Below, one piece after another: positions 34,401 through 47,051 of a stretch of 64,000 nt of DNA. A model generated the notes under the pieces. The model was not told where the DNA came from, made no database searches, and saw nothing but the letters and a program-made list of their open reading frames with translations. Made by a program: the position numbers and the translations under genes. This DNA comes from Maylandia zebra. Taxonomy: Eukaryota > Chordata > Actinopteri > Cichliformes > Cichlidae. Numbering within the stretch: position 1 is the stretch's first letter; the number at the start of each line of letters is the position of its first letter. The stretch is from assembly GCF_041146795.1 (NCBI RefSeq), contig NC_135172.1:40013123-40077122 (forward strand), read 5' to 3'.

Positions 34401-36060
34401 GTTGCATTGAGGCAGCATTATAATGTCTGTGCATCCTTTTCTTTTAACTACCTATCTTAACTCCAGGTCATTGCAAATGGAGCCATCGTAGCATCATATC
34501 AACCGTGGACGGTTTACCAAACAAGCATGTGGTTTTGTACTATGCAGGAAACCTCACCCTTGCACAGAGGTGGTGGGGATATTTAAACTTAGAACCTTCT
34601 TACTGTGAGACGACACCACAGCACCAGTTTGCAGTGTCCTATTACTACTTGATCCTGGTCTGAAGGTCCATTGTGCTGCCACCTTCAGGTGTAATGCAAT
34701 GCCATTTTTGTTTATGTGAAGGAAAAGTTCCATTAGGGATCAAATATGATCTTCCAGAAAAGGCGTGTCAGCGTCTGCTGCTCAAGAACACTTTGTTCCT
34801 AAATGAATCATCCCAGTGGTATGGACAACTGCGGTAATGCTGATGAATCATCCAATAAGGAGGCTTCGTTAATTCAACTGACAATGCCATCTTGTTAGTC
34901 ATAGATCAGCAGCTGTAGTGCTCACCATCTTTTGGTTTTGCTGAATTTGCCGACTTTAATTCAGCAAACTGTCGTCATTTATGCTTCTCAGATGTTAAAA
35001 ACATCCCCCCATTTTGAACTGTCATCACCATAACGGTCAGCGTAGATAAAACACTGTTACTGGTTGATGTAAAACATTGTTTTTCATGTGCCGGTGGCAA
35101 TTTCACTTCATAAGAGATTTAATTTTCTGGCATACTGTGGAGATACAAATGATGATTCACCAGGATTAATCATCAATTTCCTTTTAAAAGACATGAAACA
35201 CAATGTGCAGCCATTTATGCAGGATATCTGTGCTTAAGCTGTAATAATCATTTCATTTACATTAACATTTAAAGAAACAGACAGCATGAAAAAAAGTTCT
35301 TAACTGTGCAGAAAGAATTATTTGAAAACAACGACCTGTTTCATTATTTCAACTACACCCAGTGTTTCCTACAGTGAGACTGTTCACTGCTGGCGTCTCG
35401 CACAGTGGCTTAGATATACAGCATCTCTTCACCTTGGAGGGCTCAACAAGCTGCATGTTTATGTAATGTATTATTTAACTCTGTTTGTCTGTCTTGTCAT
35501 TTCCTCTGCTCCTTCAGGCTTCAGACTGTGAGATGCAGTGGGTCATCCGTATCTCCGTGGTGGTCGTGGGTCTGGCTGGCACCGGCCTCACCTTCCTGGA
35601 CAGTAGCGTCCTGGTGTTCTGGCTTGTCGGCGTGGACATGTCCTACACCATAATGTTCCCTCAGCTGGTCTGCATCCTCTTCTTCAAGGTCTCCAACGGT
35701 TACGGCGCCATCGTGGGCTACATAATGGGGCTCGTCATGAGGATCCTGAGCGGCGAGCCCCTCATTGGCCTCCCACCAGCCATCCAGTTCCCCGGCTGCC
35801 GGCTGGACAAGGAGGGAAAGCTAACCCAGTACTTTCCCTTCCGTACCGCCATCATGCTCATCTCTCTAATGTCTATTCTCCTTGTTTCATTGTTGGCGTC
35901 CATCATTTTCAACAAGGGCCTGCTGCCGGAGAAGTGGGATGTGTTTAATGTCAAACGCAGGCAGAGAGCAACATCCAAGGTCGCACACGTTAAGAGGACC
36001 AACTCAGAAAAGGAAGAGGCTGCCGTGGCCAAGCAGCTGCTGGACACCACCAGCTGCTGA
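24829..36060 (+). CDS. slc5a7-like: High-affinity choline transporter 1-like (SLC5A7 family), 8 coding exons
   Basis: Coding exons, all GT/AG and in phase: 24829-25012, 25146-25259, 26378-26533, 30016-30164, 33518-33661, 33844-33997, 34127-34344, 35518-36060; 553 aa. By memory about half the residues match human CHT1 (580 aa), collinear throughout. CHT1 is the Na+/Cl--dependent plasma-membrane transporter that supplies choline for acetylcholine synthesis. Visible family marks are TATWVGGG (Trp64), [26 protein letters not shown], the N-glycosylation site in [10 protein letters not shown], and [10 protein letters not shown]. Many hydrophobic spans fit the 13-helix sodium-symporter fold. Tyr256 replaces a conserved Trp. 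The cytoplasmic tail is short, ends KQLLDTTSC, and does not resemble the human tail. It is probably an ancient paralogue, so substrate specificity is inferred. ATG 24829 follows an acceptor by 19 bases, implying a noncoding exon upstream. Confidence 0.93.
25260..26377 (+). other. Intron 2 of the choline-transporter-like gene
   Basis: GT at 25260 and AG at 26376-26377. No RNA gene or element recognised inside. Confidence 0.8.
26534..30015 (+). other. Intron 3 of the choline-transporter-like gene
   Basis: GT at 26534 and AG at 30014-30015. Contains GT/GC-rich simple repeats (28435-28507, 28628-28660) and AT-rich unassigned sequence. No embedded gene seen. Confidence 0.8.
28435..28507. repeat. 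(GT)n/(GTGC)n microsatellite in intron 3
   Basis: GT repeat with an internal block of seven GTGC units, alternating purine-pyrimidine throughout, so potentially Z-DNA-forming. Confidence 0.95.
30867..33413 (-). mobile_element. L2/CR1-type LINE in intron 4, antisense to the host gene
   Basis: Minus-strand, 5'-truncated non-LTR element of about 2.5 kb. The 3' end carries the fish L2-type tail: TATAAATAAAATTGAATTG on the minus strand, ending in TTGAA repeats at 30867-30890. It is preceded on that strand by a GAGGCGACTTTTGTTGTG block. It fills most of intron 4 (30165-33517). The body contains the RT ORF listed separately. Confidence 0.88.
31295..33408 (-). pseudogene. L2/CR1-type LINE reverse transcriptase ORF, one frameshift
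   Basis: The 5' part (33408 to about 32700) and the 3' part (about 32700 to 31295) are in different frames; a small deletion near 32697-32715 breaks the reading. The 3' frame holds RT motifs in order: [22 protein letters not shown] (usually NYRPISNLP), [35 protein letters not shown], the catalytic [18 protein letters not shown] and a C-terminal block with LHWLP and LWNQLP. This is typical of L2-clade elements. The endonuclease domain is missing owing to 5' truncation. Apart from the frameshift it is well preserved, so the insertion is not very old. Confidence 0.88.
34345..35517 (+). other. Intron 7 of the choline-transporter-like gene
   Basis: GTGAGT donor at 34345 and CCTTCAG acceptor ending 35517. 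No embedded feature recognised. Confidence 0.75.
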
Positions 36061-38510
36061 GAAGTCTCACAACAAGGGGGAGAAAGGGTGGGCGCCGGCT
36101 GGAGGCATGTTTGTCTGCCGGCTGGGCACGATTTCACAGAGGGGGAACAGCAGCAAAGGCTGGATGCTTTTTACAGTTTGTACAGCACTGCTGACACAAC
36201 AGCAGCAGATATGAGCTGAGCTCTCTGGTACCCGACCTATGAGCTGTTGTCTTCTAAAGAAAATACAGTAAAAAAAAAATAGGCTCCCTGGCTAAAAGCC
36301 ATAAGCCTGTGTCGTATAAATAGCCACAATAATAACATTCACACAGACCCAGAATAAAATGTTGCAGTTTGTGCTGCATTCTATTTAAATCATTAGTCAT
36401 TACTTAAAATGGAAACAAATTACATACAGTTCATTAAAACCATTTCATTTTTTCTTTTTTGCTACAAGCTTACAGTAGTTCACTTTCACAAGCACACTTT
36501 GACAGGTTGAGCTGCTGCCCAGACCTGAATTTTCCTTTCCTAATGACCACCAGCACTGTGGTAAAAAGACACTTGCACAAAAAAGAGACTTTGCACAAAA
36601 GGAATAATCAGTCCTCCAGGACGTTGACGATTATAACAACACACAAATAGTATGTTGTTATTTATTAACATTTCACATAGTCATATGATCTGCATCGCAG
36701 CGCTGTGCAGCGGGTGCCGCTACCTTTCCTCTGATTGTCAGCAGGACGCGGCTCTTTCACATAGAACAAAGAAGTGTCACCCTGAGAACAAAGAACGAGT
36801 GAACGTTTTGCACGGCTTCATATGAGAAAGATGTTTAGACAGTTCATTTCATCATCATCTCCTTCCTTTATTCACTAAGGCTGCCTCAAGTCCAATAATG
36901 CAGCAACAGCAACTCTCCTCATCTTGCTAGTTAGGTTAATTTTAAGTCAGCTGATAAGCTCGGCTGCAGTGCAATGCTGGAGGTGCTGAGAAATAATAAA
37001 ACTCATGAAATGGCAACAGAAACACTGATGGAAGTGACACCAGCACTATCTCGTGCTTTTTAAACGTCCCATTTTTTCCTCCCCCCTCCTTGTCTGCTGA
37101 ATGATGAGTTTTGCTGTAAAGAAAAGCAGGGGGAGATGAAACTGTACACCCGCGAATTCGCTCAAATGCATTTCACAAAATAACTGAGTGTAGCAGTTTA
37201 TTCCACGACTGCGCAGAGAAGTCGCCAAACATCTCCCTCGTTTTCCTCCTCGCTCATTCCTCTTTCTCACGTTTTTATTTTTTCTCCAAGAGTACGGGAG
37301 AAGTGCCTTTCTCTTTTTTTGTTTTTAACGTACTGTCGTTTTTTTGTAACTGTATGCAAAGCTGTAGTTTACTGTGGGATCATTTTTTCTCTGAGGCAGT
37401 GCAAATGTTTGCAGCTAAGATTCAGAGAATTGAAAGTTTTACAGCAGTGCAAATTCTACTCCCTTTTATTGATGATTTGATTTTTAAGACTGTGTAATGT
37501 TTTTTGTTGTGTGTTTTATGTGCACTAGATGCCTGGTAGTAGCAGGAAGCCTTCCTCTGCCATGCTGTTGCCTTTAATGTCACTGGAAACCTGTTTTACT
37601 AAATTGTTGATTGTGTAATTCACAGACTAAAACTTTCATATACGCTAGTCACTGCTCTTATAGCTCATAGTGGTATTGTTGTTTTTCAAGTATACAAAAC
37701 GTTACATTTTTTGGCTTCTATCCAACAGTGTGAATGTGAACGAGCCGTCAGAAAGAAGAAAAAAAGCAAAGACAGATAAGGACATGCAGGATATGATGCA
37801 TGTGTCTTTTTATACGTGCGATTGTGATTCCTACTTGTATTATTACTCTTGTGCTGTAAATTCTGATCATAATTTGTATTTCTACACTTTCTATTTTTTA
37901 TCAGTTGTTCGCTTAGGTGCAGAGTAGAAAACTTTATCTCAAGTTAGCAAAATAATATATAAATTCACCTTTGATTTTGCAGAACATGAATATAAATATA
38001 GAATTTCAACAGGTGTTGATGAACTTTCGAGAGCAGTGATTGTGAACACGTGTGGAGAAACTGTACGTGCCTACATGAGCACTCCTGTCCCGACAGCCTC
38101 AGATTACGTCCACATGACGTGATCTGAAAGGAAACTCAGCAGCCGTCCTCGGGAGGCTGTCTCCGGTCCAGTGAAGGGTGGCACAGTCTTACAAAAAGAA
38201 CGTTTTAAAAATGCTGCGTACGTTTGTCGTGGCTTTCATTTCAGTTGCGTGTTGGTCAAACAGCTCTAAAAGTGCTGGACAGTGGTGTTTGTATTACAGT
38301 GTGAGTTCTATATTGTATTTTGTCCCCTAAACATGTATTTGGTTTTATACTATCATGCATGTCATTTACTGAGTTGTTTGTATACTGAACTTTTGTGAAG
38401 ACTGTTCTCTTCTTGCCATTTGGCAAGGTCCTACTTTGTCATCAGTTAATGTAAATCCCCATGGGCTGATGTTCTGTCAGAATAAAGGATGAAACCAAAT
38501 TACTGTCTGA
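36061..38510 (+). other. Probable 3'UTR of the choline-transporter-like gene
   Basis: Directly follows the TGA. AATAAA signals are present at 36353-36358 and, in a better context with downstream GT-rich sequence, at 38481-38486. The stretch has few repeats and no exon-like frame, which would suit a long 3'UTR. Which poly(A) site is used cannot be told from sequence alone. Confidence 0.45.
38481..38486 (+). terminator. Candidate poly(A) signal
   Basis: AATAAA followed about 30 bases on by a GT-rich stretch (CTGAATTGTCTTTGTG). Confidence 0.4.
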
Positions 38511-39559
38511 ATTGTCTTTGTGCCAGAAGCAACACACACACACACATATGCCGCTCTCCAACACATGTCCTGAACGGTTAAGCCCTCCCAGCAAGTAAAT
38601 ATCACTTAGATTTTGCAAACATTTAGACAACTGCACTATTTAATGATGTGAAAGCACACAGGCGGTAAAATCAGAATACAACAGGTCCACAGTTAAAAAA
38701 AAACATGAGTGCATGTGTGTAGATGTTCACTGTGACTCTTAATAAGAGTTTGTATACCATGAATTCTGTCCAACCATTCAGAGCCATTACTCTGAATGTC
38801 TTCCCTGAACTGCTCGCACAGTTACAACCCAAACATGCTATGTTATCTCACAATTTCAGAAGTTGTGCCTCAATATTAGAAAATGAACAGCTCTTATATT
38901 TTTCAGTTGTTTTGTCAAAGAATTTCTGTCTCTGAGACTTAGATTGAATTTGACTCCAGTCCTCTTTTCATACTTGACAATATAATCTGGATTGTTTGGA
39001 ATGGGGGACTCAGTTTTGTAGATTTCAGTTGCTTTTTTAAAAAAAAAAATTATAACGGATTTAAATTTCCCTGTTCTTATGCTTTATTTCATAATTGTTT
39101 TATGAACATAATAATATGGCTGAAACTGTGCCTTGTGGTGATCAAAGCAGCCTTGTTTCAGCAGCAGTGTCTAACATGCCATGTGTGATGCTATCGTGTA
39201 AATATGGACCAAAACCAGCAACTTGCTGAATCTCTGCCATGAAGATTTAAAGCAGTTCTGAAGGTGAAAAGGGATTCAACCCATTAGCAACGTGTACTTA
39301 ATACAGTGGCTAGTGAGTGTATATTAAATGACATCTGTTCCATTTATGTTGCAGTTTAAGTCAATGGTGTCTTCTATCCTTTCTCTTATTTCCCAGACAG
39401 TTATTTATTTTCCTCATTCTTCATTCATGCACTCTTTTATCCACTCGTGCATTTTTACTGGATGCTGAACTTCCTGTCAGACAGACTGCAGTCAGCCAGA
39501 GTTAGAAACCAGACATCAAGAACCAGAACTGTCTGGCCTCTTCTGACTGTCTGACCTCC
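38511..39559. other. Stretch without recognised gene
   Basis: Intergenic AT-rich sequence; nothing recognised. Confidence 0.35.
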
Positions 39560-39800
39560 CAGACCAACACCAGCATTATAAAGTTTGCAGAGGATACTAC
39601 AGAGATTGGGCTGATCACTGACAAACAGATGACACACAGAAGAGAACTGGCAGGACTGTGGCCTGGTTTCATGAAAATAATCTTTTCATAAATGTAGATA
39701 AGACCAAGAGATGATTATAATCCAAGAAAGAATCAACACCCAGCAGCTTCTATATGCATCAGTGAAGAAGAAATCACAGCAAAGACTGAGGCAGCTGTTG
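39560..39800 (+). pseudogene. Non-LTR reverse transcriptase fragment
   Basis: Plus-strand frame reads TSIIKFAEDTTEIGLITD, which is the RT catalytic box region (KFADDTT in intact copies) with FADD decayed to FAED. It is followed by a degraded stretch with stops. An isolated LINE relic of about 240 bp. Confidence 0.65.
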
Positions 39801-39818
39801 TTGTGATTTCACGCTATA

Positions 39819-39848
39819 CAGTGGTCCCTCGTTTATCGCGGGAGTTTT
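39819..39848. mobile_element. Solo end of a DNA transposon
   Basis: ACAGTGGTCCCTCGTTTATC followed by GCGGGAGTT matches the terminal repeat type of pogo/Tigger-like elements (CAGTGGTCCCTCG). Only one end is present. Confidence 0.5.
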
Positions 39849-40439
39849 GCAGCAACAGTGACACTGACTGAAGAGAGGCCGAATGTTCTACAGCTGATAT
39901 TTCCATTACTGGGCAACTTACAACAAATAATCTAGATGTATGAATAGCACCGCAGGCCAGAGGGGGAAAAAATTGCCGATAAGATTTTGAAGTAAATCAT
40001 CTCTGTCGGTGGCAGGATTTGTCATCTTAAGGCTTTTGATACCTTTAGTTGTGCTCTGCTTCCTGGTAATAAAAGTCATTTTGTGGTGGAGTCCTGGACC
40101 ACGATATCCAGCAACACCCTGGTGTATGTTTTGATAGAAGGAAAACGCAGGACTCTCAGAGAATCTCTGCACAAAACTGTGCAAACGCCACAAAAAAGGT
40201 CATTCATCCTCGTTGTTGCCAGTTATTGGGATCAAATCAAATCAAAGTGGTAAAGCACATCTAAGAAAAGAATAGCATCATTGTTTAAGATGCAAAAGTC
40301 TGCCCAGAAAGTTTGTTTCAGTGTTTAGATGTAGGAAAAATATATTACTTCAGCAGAGGAGTTTATTTAAGTTTCCAAAATCATCCTCTCAATCATCTGT
40401 GCTTCTCAGACTCAGCACCACACATACGTTTACATCTAC

Positions 40440-40645
40440 TTATGTTGGTAAATTTACTGGTACTTATAAAGTGCTTTTCTACATAATTTTGAGCACTCAG
40501 AGTGATTTTTTGTACAAGCTCACCATGCAGTCACACGCACATCCATAGTGCTTTTGTCTATACCTTCACACACACCCTCACACATCCATCGATGCATCAG
40601 GGGCAACTCGGGGCTCAGTGTCTTGCCCAAGGATACTTTAGTTAG
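40440..40645. mobile_element. LINE/SINE 3'-region fragment
   Basis: AAGTGCTTTTCTAC, then CACACATCCAT, then CTCAGTGTCTTGCCCAAGGA. This order recurs throughout fish genomes in L2-related repeats. Diverged. Confidence 0.5.
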
Positions 40646-43600
40646 GTTTTGTTATTCGTACCTGTGTTGGAAGTAAGGAGGATCAAAAAGATAAGATTTG
40701 AATATAGATGATGGTTTGAAAATGTTTAGTTATGAGATGCTGGGTACACCAGGAAAATGGTGTTGATGGTGAAACTGCCAGCAGAGGGGGAAGAGGACAG
40801 AAAAAGTGGTTTAAAGATGAGGTAAGAGAGGATGTACAGGAGGCTAGCATGACAGAGGAAGATGAAGATGAAAAAGATAGAAGGAGATGAAAACCACCCA
40901 AGAGGAGCAAGTTGAAAGAAGAGGTTATGACATGAATGTAAAATAATAATTTCGTTAAGGCCTCGGCACAGAGAGCTGTGATTATTGTTAGCTCAGTGGT
41001 TAGCATTAAACAGTCATTTGACAACACTGAGCGAATAGCTTTGCAAAAGATAAAATAGTAACAGAAAAGGGAAAGAAAGTTGAAACACACAAACAGTTTG
41101 TGCATTCCTCTTATACACAAACAGTGCATCAGCAGGATCAGGCACTAAGCCCTACAGCCTCTGGGGTCTTGTCTTAAAGCATGAAAAGCACAGGTACTTT
41201 TTTACCCAAAAAAGATGAAAAGGAACATTTTTTTAAAGGTCGCTGCACAGACAAGTGCAACTTGTATGTGCATGCACTCATGAAGACATGCACATGTATG
41301 ACACTTCCTGAAAAGGAGTTACAGGTGTGACAGGTAGCTGCAGCTGATTGACATCTGGGAGGCCTCACCTCTGCTAGTTCAAATCCCTGAACTGAGCCTC
41401 TCGGTCATGTCTGTGCTTTTTGGGCTTTTTTGATGCAATTATGTGAGAAGCAGCTTCTGTGTTTAATTTTTGCTGAGTGAACCTTGATTTTATTAGCACC
41501 AATTATCAGATCTGCACGTCTGCTTTGCATACGTTCAGTTTATGAATGCAGCTTACTAACCAAGCTAGCTTGTTACCTGCTAATATAATACTCCAGCCTC
41601 TCGTGCAAATATGGTTATGTTTGGCTCTGAAAACATACAGCCATGGCCAAATCCTAACGTTGAGGTTTTAAATACAGAGAGTCGTTTTTACTGAATGACT
41701 TTCTGTGTGTTGTTTAGAAAAATTCTCTTTAGTGTCAGTGTCAGAGGAATATTTGCTAATTTCTAGTTGTGTGAATACTTCTGTTAAATAAATAAACTTC
41801 AGTTTATTTTACCTTTTGTTTGGTAAAAGTCAGACCAGATGCCTTAAGGGAAGAACAGTAAAGGTCTTAAAGGACTGAAGCCTCATAAGCTTTACACGTC
41901 ACACTGCCACCAACTGCCTGAAAGTGTCTGTTTGACTTGTTGTTATAAGATTGAATGATGAATTAGCTGGAAACATGGTCAGAGTTGTTGTTTCAAGAAC
42001 CAATTGTGGTTCAGTGAAACTGGTACTTTTAGGGCTTTAACCCAAGAGCCATGTAAATCTACTGGAGCAGACTGAAGTATGCCTCAGTCATACACACAGC
42101 TACTCTTATAGATCAATTCGAAAACATTAATAGCTCTTTTATGATAGCACATATTCTGTCTCCCCATGCCAGCATTAAATTGCCCTAGACCCCACATATG
42201 AGAGTTATTCTGCATAGCTATGGCTGGTTAAATGTTCCTTTGAAATCCAAAAATGGATCCATTCAACAGTTCAGGTGGTAGTTTGGGGATTTCTATCAAA
42301 TCCAGTAAATTCAGGCTATATTTAAAATAAACAGCTGTATATATGTAAACACACAGAAAGATCCTGATCATTTTGAACAAGACCCATCACGTTTGCACTG
42401 CTAGAAAACTGTCTATGTTGTAACTTCCCTGACACAAAGTCCTGCACTTTGACTTGTGGCCACCAGCACCCCAACCAGAACTATTAATACAGACTGCACA
42501 AGTGCAAACGCTCTCATGTGACCAAGTTTCATTTCATCGCTTCTGCTCCAACAGTTTGTCACTCAAACGCCATTTGAGCTTGCAGCTACACCACCAGCTA
42601 TGATGAGTGACTTCCACACGCATCGCCTTCATGACTTCTCTAAGGACTGGAAAGTTGAAGGGAGCTCTTTGATAGGCCGAGCGTCAAGTCTCAGATATCG
42701 CTTCCTCACTCATGCAGTGCCTGTGCCCAATCTAAACCCAGTTCCATTCATTTGAACCAAAAACAAATGAAGATAAGTGCCCTTGCCAAAAGCCTGGCAG
42801 CAGAATGACACCACGAAATTGTTGGAAGCATTATGGGATGGGGCTATACAAAGAAATCAGCAGTGACTGACGGACACTGCAGGCAAATTCTGCCCACCGT
42901 GATATTGTTGCTTAAAAGAGTGGAAGCTTCTGGCACAACGTTCATGCACGGAGAAATAAAGTGAGTGAAAGTTTCCAACAGCACAACTTTGATAGTTTCA
43001 TAGACACATTTTTGGCTTCTGTTCTTCATCCTTGTAGACACGATTGGAATAGAGTCTAAAAAAATAAAAACAATCAACCATATGCATTCACATATATATC
43101 TACCAAAGATGGGGCAAGATGGGGTTAAAACGAATCACTAAAGAGGGAGTGCCCATAAGAATACGTGGGTTGCATTATATTTAGTCCATATAAACAGGAG
43201 AAGGGGTGATGTTTGAGTTTAGCTCCACCCAGTGTCGCACAACTCCATTGATTTTTTTTTTAAAAAGGCAAGTCAAAATAGATTACTAAGATGTGAAAGT
43301 TGTGCTTTATAGCAAAATCCTCTTTGCCACAGAAATAAGCTTCAGGTTCAGCTGAGGTCTTGGTTCAGTGTCACTCTCTATAACAGGTGGATGCAATCAA
43401 CACACTCCTCTAATTAGGACAAAGGAGCTCAGGTTTCAGAGCAAAGGATGCTGTAGATGTTAATAATAGCTGTTTTCCTGCTAGCTGGGGAATCATTGCA
43501 GACAATTTTTCCTGGAAAAAATTATCTTCCTTCTAGGGACATGAAAGATTGAACATGAAACATCATAAAAATTAGACCTTTAACTTTAAAACCCAACAAA

Positions 43601-44372
43601 ATAAGACCTAGAACTGCAAGATCTAATGAAAGTTATTTATGCTGCTTTAGTGTCACTGCCTGCCAAAAGGCCCAGTTCGTGTTGTTAGTAGTAGTTAGTC
43701 AGTGTCAAGTAGCTTTTCTGTGTTAACTGGTTTCTGCTTTTATCCAAATTTCATTACTTCAGAGTAAAGTTCTGGTCTTCAGCAGTGGGTCTGAAAAATC
43801 TCCCACTGCAGCCATGCAAGAACTGGCACTCAGCTCCTGAAGCCAGTGTGAAAACGTCTTCACAGATTACAGAGAAACACACTGATGCCTCTTCATGTTG
43901 GGGAGAAAATTCTTCTTGCAACAGCTCCAACAAAAAAAATGTTTTAGCCTCGATAGATAGTTTTTCCCTTCATAACAACTCAGAGTAGTGTGAATTTTTT
44001 ATAACTCGTCCACACGGACATATATATAAGAGCATGGCCTGTTTGATAAGAAGGTGTCTAAACACATGCTGTCTGGCAGGTCCCACCTCCACTGCTTCAT
44101 GCCATTAAACTGCAGCACTTCACTGTATGTGGAGTTTGTGCTTTATTCCTCCCAAACTGGTTAAGTCTGATCCGTGATGATCATCTCTGGAAAAAGGAAA
44201 CTCCAGCTCTAAACAACCTTTTTCTTTGAATGTGTTAAAATGCCTCACTGGGAGTTTATATCAACAATAATAATGACAACAATATGACTTTTTTTTTTTT
44301 ACTGGTGTGTGAGCAGAGACTCATTTGCAAACTTGCAAAAAGGTGCTTCTAATTTGCATTTGTTTTAAAGTC
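40646..44372. other. Intergenic stretch without recognised gene
   Basis: 3.7 kb between repeats. 40700-40900 has a purine-rich strand resembling decayed RTE-type LINE sequence. No exon or RNA gene supported elsewhere. Confidence 0.35.
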
Positions 44373-44377
44373 AGTAC

Positions 44378-44986
44378 TGTCATGGTCCTGGGTCGGTGAC
44401 CCAGCGCTTTTAGTTTGTTATCATTTTCTAGATGATGATTGTTTAAGTTCTGTGTTATTTTCGATCTGCCTCTGAGTCTGCGTCTGTATCTGTCTGTCTA
44501 TGGTGTCTCCCCATCTGTTTGTGAATCTGTCTGTTTAGTTCAATGTCTTGTCTGGTTCCATGTATCTGAGTTTCCTGTTTTATTGTGAAGGTCCGTGTCG
44601 TATGTGAGTGTGATCAGTTTACGTTTCCCCTGTCCCGTCAGCCCAGATTCCTCCCAGCTGTGTTGCCCTCCTGTCTCTCATCCCCTGATTACTGGTGTGT
44701 GTATTTAAGCCCTGTGTGTTCTCCTGCCTGTTGCCGGTTCGTCTGTGTAACTCTGCGTCAGTCTGTGGTCCTCGGTGTTCTGCTCGTCTCTCTGCCTCGC
44801 TTCCCTTTTTTGTTTCATCTCAGGTTTGTCATTTAGCTTTCCCAGTTCAGGTCTTTAGTTTTGTCTTCCCTCTTGCCTGTTTTGCCTTCTCACCACTGTG
44901 TAAATAAACTCACCGGCATTTCATCCACTGCCTGCATCTTGGGTCCTTCTTCTAACTCCACACGGCTCGCCTCGGCAGCCGTGACA
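44378..44986. mobile_element. 609-bp TIR element with 5-bp target duplication
   Basis: Begins TGTCATGG and ends CCGTGACA (8-bp near-perfect inverted repeat), flanked by AGTAC at 44373-44377 and 44987-44991. The interior is C/T-rich on the plus strand, contains TATTTAAGCCCTG and, near the right end, AATAAACTCACC. I recognise it as a recurrent fish repeat but cannot place the superfamily with certainty. Confidence 0.7.
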
Positions 44987-45512
44987 AGTACAGCATTTCC
45001 CATCAGAAATGTTAATATCAACTAAGAGTAAAAGGTGCAGTGATGGTGAATAATATGTAAATTTGGTTCCCCCAGCTTTTGTTTTCAAGGCAGCAGCACT
45101 CAACAAATGTTATGCAAAACCTGATAGCCCAGCACGAACTTCCCAAGAGCTACTTGTGATGACAGGAATGTTTGGCTAAACCAGTCTTCAAGTGCCCCCA
45201 TAAATGGATTTGTTATGTGGCTGTGAAGGAAAGTAAATGACAGTCAGCCATTCTTGGTCCTCTCTGGTTTTCTTGGGAAGCTTTGAGATGTGTTTGGCTC
45301 CTCATCATACTGTATGAATCCTTCTCCACAAAAAGATGAAAAAGACCAAATTTTCTGAAAAATCTTCAAAGTGGGTTCACCTTTAAATATGGTATGTCTC
45401 AGCTTACCCTGCATGAAGTCATTTAAAGGCACTACTCTACAAAAACACATCTGAAGCATATGTGAAGGTGTTGGTGCCTGTACTCCAAGTGCACACAATC
45501 ATTGGCAACCAC

Positions 45513-47043
45513 CAATGTTCCCTCTAAGCTGCGCGCGTGCGCAATTGCGCACTGCTGGCACGGTCTCTGCGCACAGAAAATCTGCGTTTCGCACAAAAAC
45601 AAATCTAACCTGAATTGAAATTAAAGTAAATACGTTAACAATTCTGTTTTGCAGTGTTAGTCAGTAAGTGACTGGCTGCTCCCGTATGGGATTAGAACGA
45701 TGCCACCTTATCCCACAGTCCAGCCAATAATGCGATTCACATTCATATATACGCAGCTAATCAACGTCGCTGACAGGCTATGACAGCGTCCTTATGTGCC
45801 GACACCGGTGTTTTAGCTAGCAAAGCGGCGTGGCTGATGTGGAGTGATGCCACGTTAATGACAACGTGTACAACCATTGGAGATGTGAGCAGGACAGACG
45901 GAACAATTGACGGACAAAGTGTGGACTTTATACCAGTTTTTAAATGGTGTTGATCGGTCACGTAAAACCAGAGTAATGATAAAAATATCTGCAATGTTTG
46001 TTTTTTTCCTGAATACTGTCGTTGTTTATATTTACTGCGGGAAGAAACGGTAAAAACGGCGTTTTATAAGGAAAACTCTCGAAAGCGCTCTCCACCTGTG
46101 AGCAAAGACAACCCCCCTCCCCCAGCCTTTCCTGTTGGTGGAAAAATGTACTATGTGGACCAATCAAAAAATTATATGGCAACATGGCATTTATTGTTTA
46201 GGAAGGAAGGAAGTTTTAGGAGTGACGGCGGTGTTTTGAGATGTGAGAAATTTGCGACGTTTAGCGCAAATCTTGTGTAGTTAGTGTGTAGTTAGTGTGT
46301 AGTGTAGTCAAAAGTTTTGTTGTGTGTGTCAGAACAATGAGGCGACTGCTGAATGTTACAGGTGTTACAGCAGTGATACATCTCCTGTTGTCACAACTGC
46401 AGGTATCAGGCTGTTGTTCTCCTTTATCTCATAGTGGACATAAATTATTTTTTGGAGTGGCACAAACAATTTGTGTGGCATCAGATTTGATGCAGAACAG
46501 CTGATTGTTCTGTGAATAGTTTGAAATGTTTCTTTAAAAAAAAACGCCTTGGCTGCATTTTTAGGTAAACAGCTGCAAAAAACGTTGTTGTTTGCATAAC
46601 TCAGTTACTTTTTTGAAGAAGTAACTATATAATTAATTGCCCAACATTGGTCATTATATACTGTATTTTGCAGACAGAGAGTTACAGGACTCTCTCCTAG
46701 ACCACAGACTCATAATACAAGTCAGAGCAAAAAATAAAAAAATAAAGTTGTGTTTTCAAAATTGGAGTTCAAGTTATTTTTACTTCCAATAGCGTTAACA
46801 TACTACACAGGTCATGAACAAGATTTTTTTTTTTAATTTTCATTGTAAGTGGGTTGAAGCAGTTAATTAAAAGTCGTCTAACATAAATGTAAATGCTGTA
46901 ATTTAATAAACCATGTAACTTGGATGGATTTGATGCTGGCGTGACCACAGTGCACACGCCTAATGTTGCTCACAGTGGTCCAAGTGTCCGCTCAGGGAGT
47001 TTGTGTGTTCGCTCAGACACATAAAAAATTAGCGGGAGCATTG
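45513..47043. mobile_element. Probable hAT-type element, 1.5 kb, non-autonomous
   Basis: Left end CAATGTTCCCTCTAA and right end TTAGCGGGAGCATTG are inverted complements with two mismatches. Flanks GCAACCAC (45505-45512) and GTTACCAC (47044-47051) agree at six of eight positions, consistent with a diverged 8-bp target duplication. The left part is rich in GCGC dinucleotides (GCTGCGCGCGTGCGCAATTG). No transposase frame is preserved. Confidence 0.6.
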
Positions 47044-47051
47044 GTTACCAC

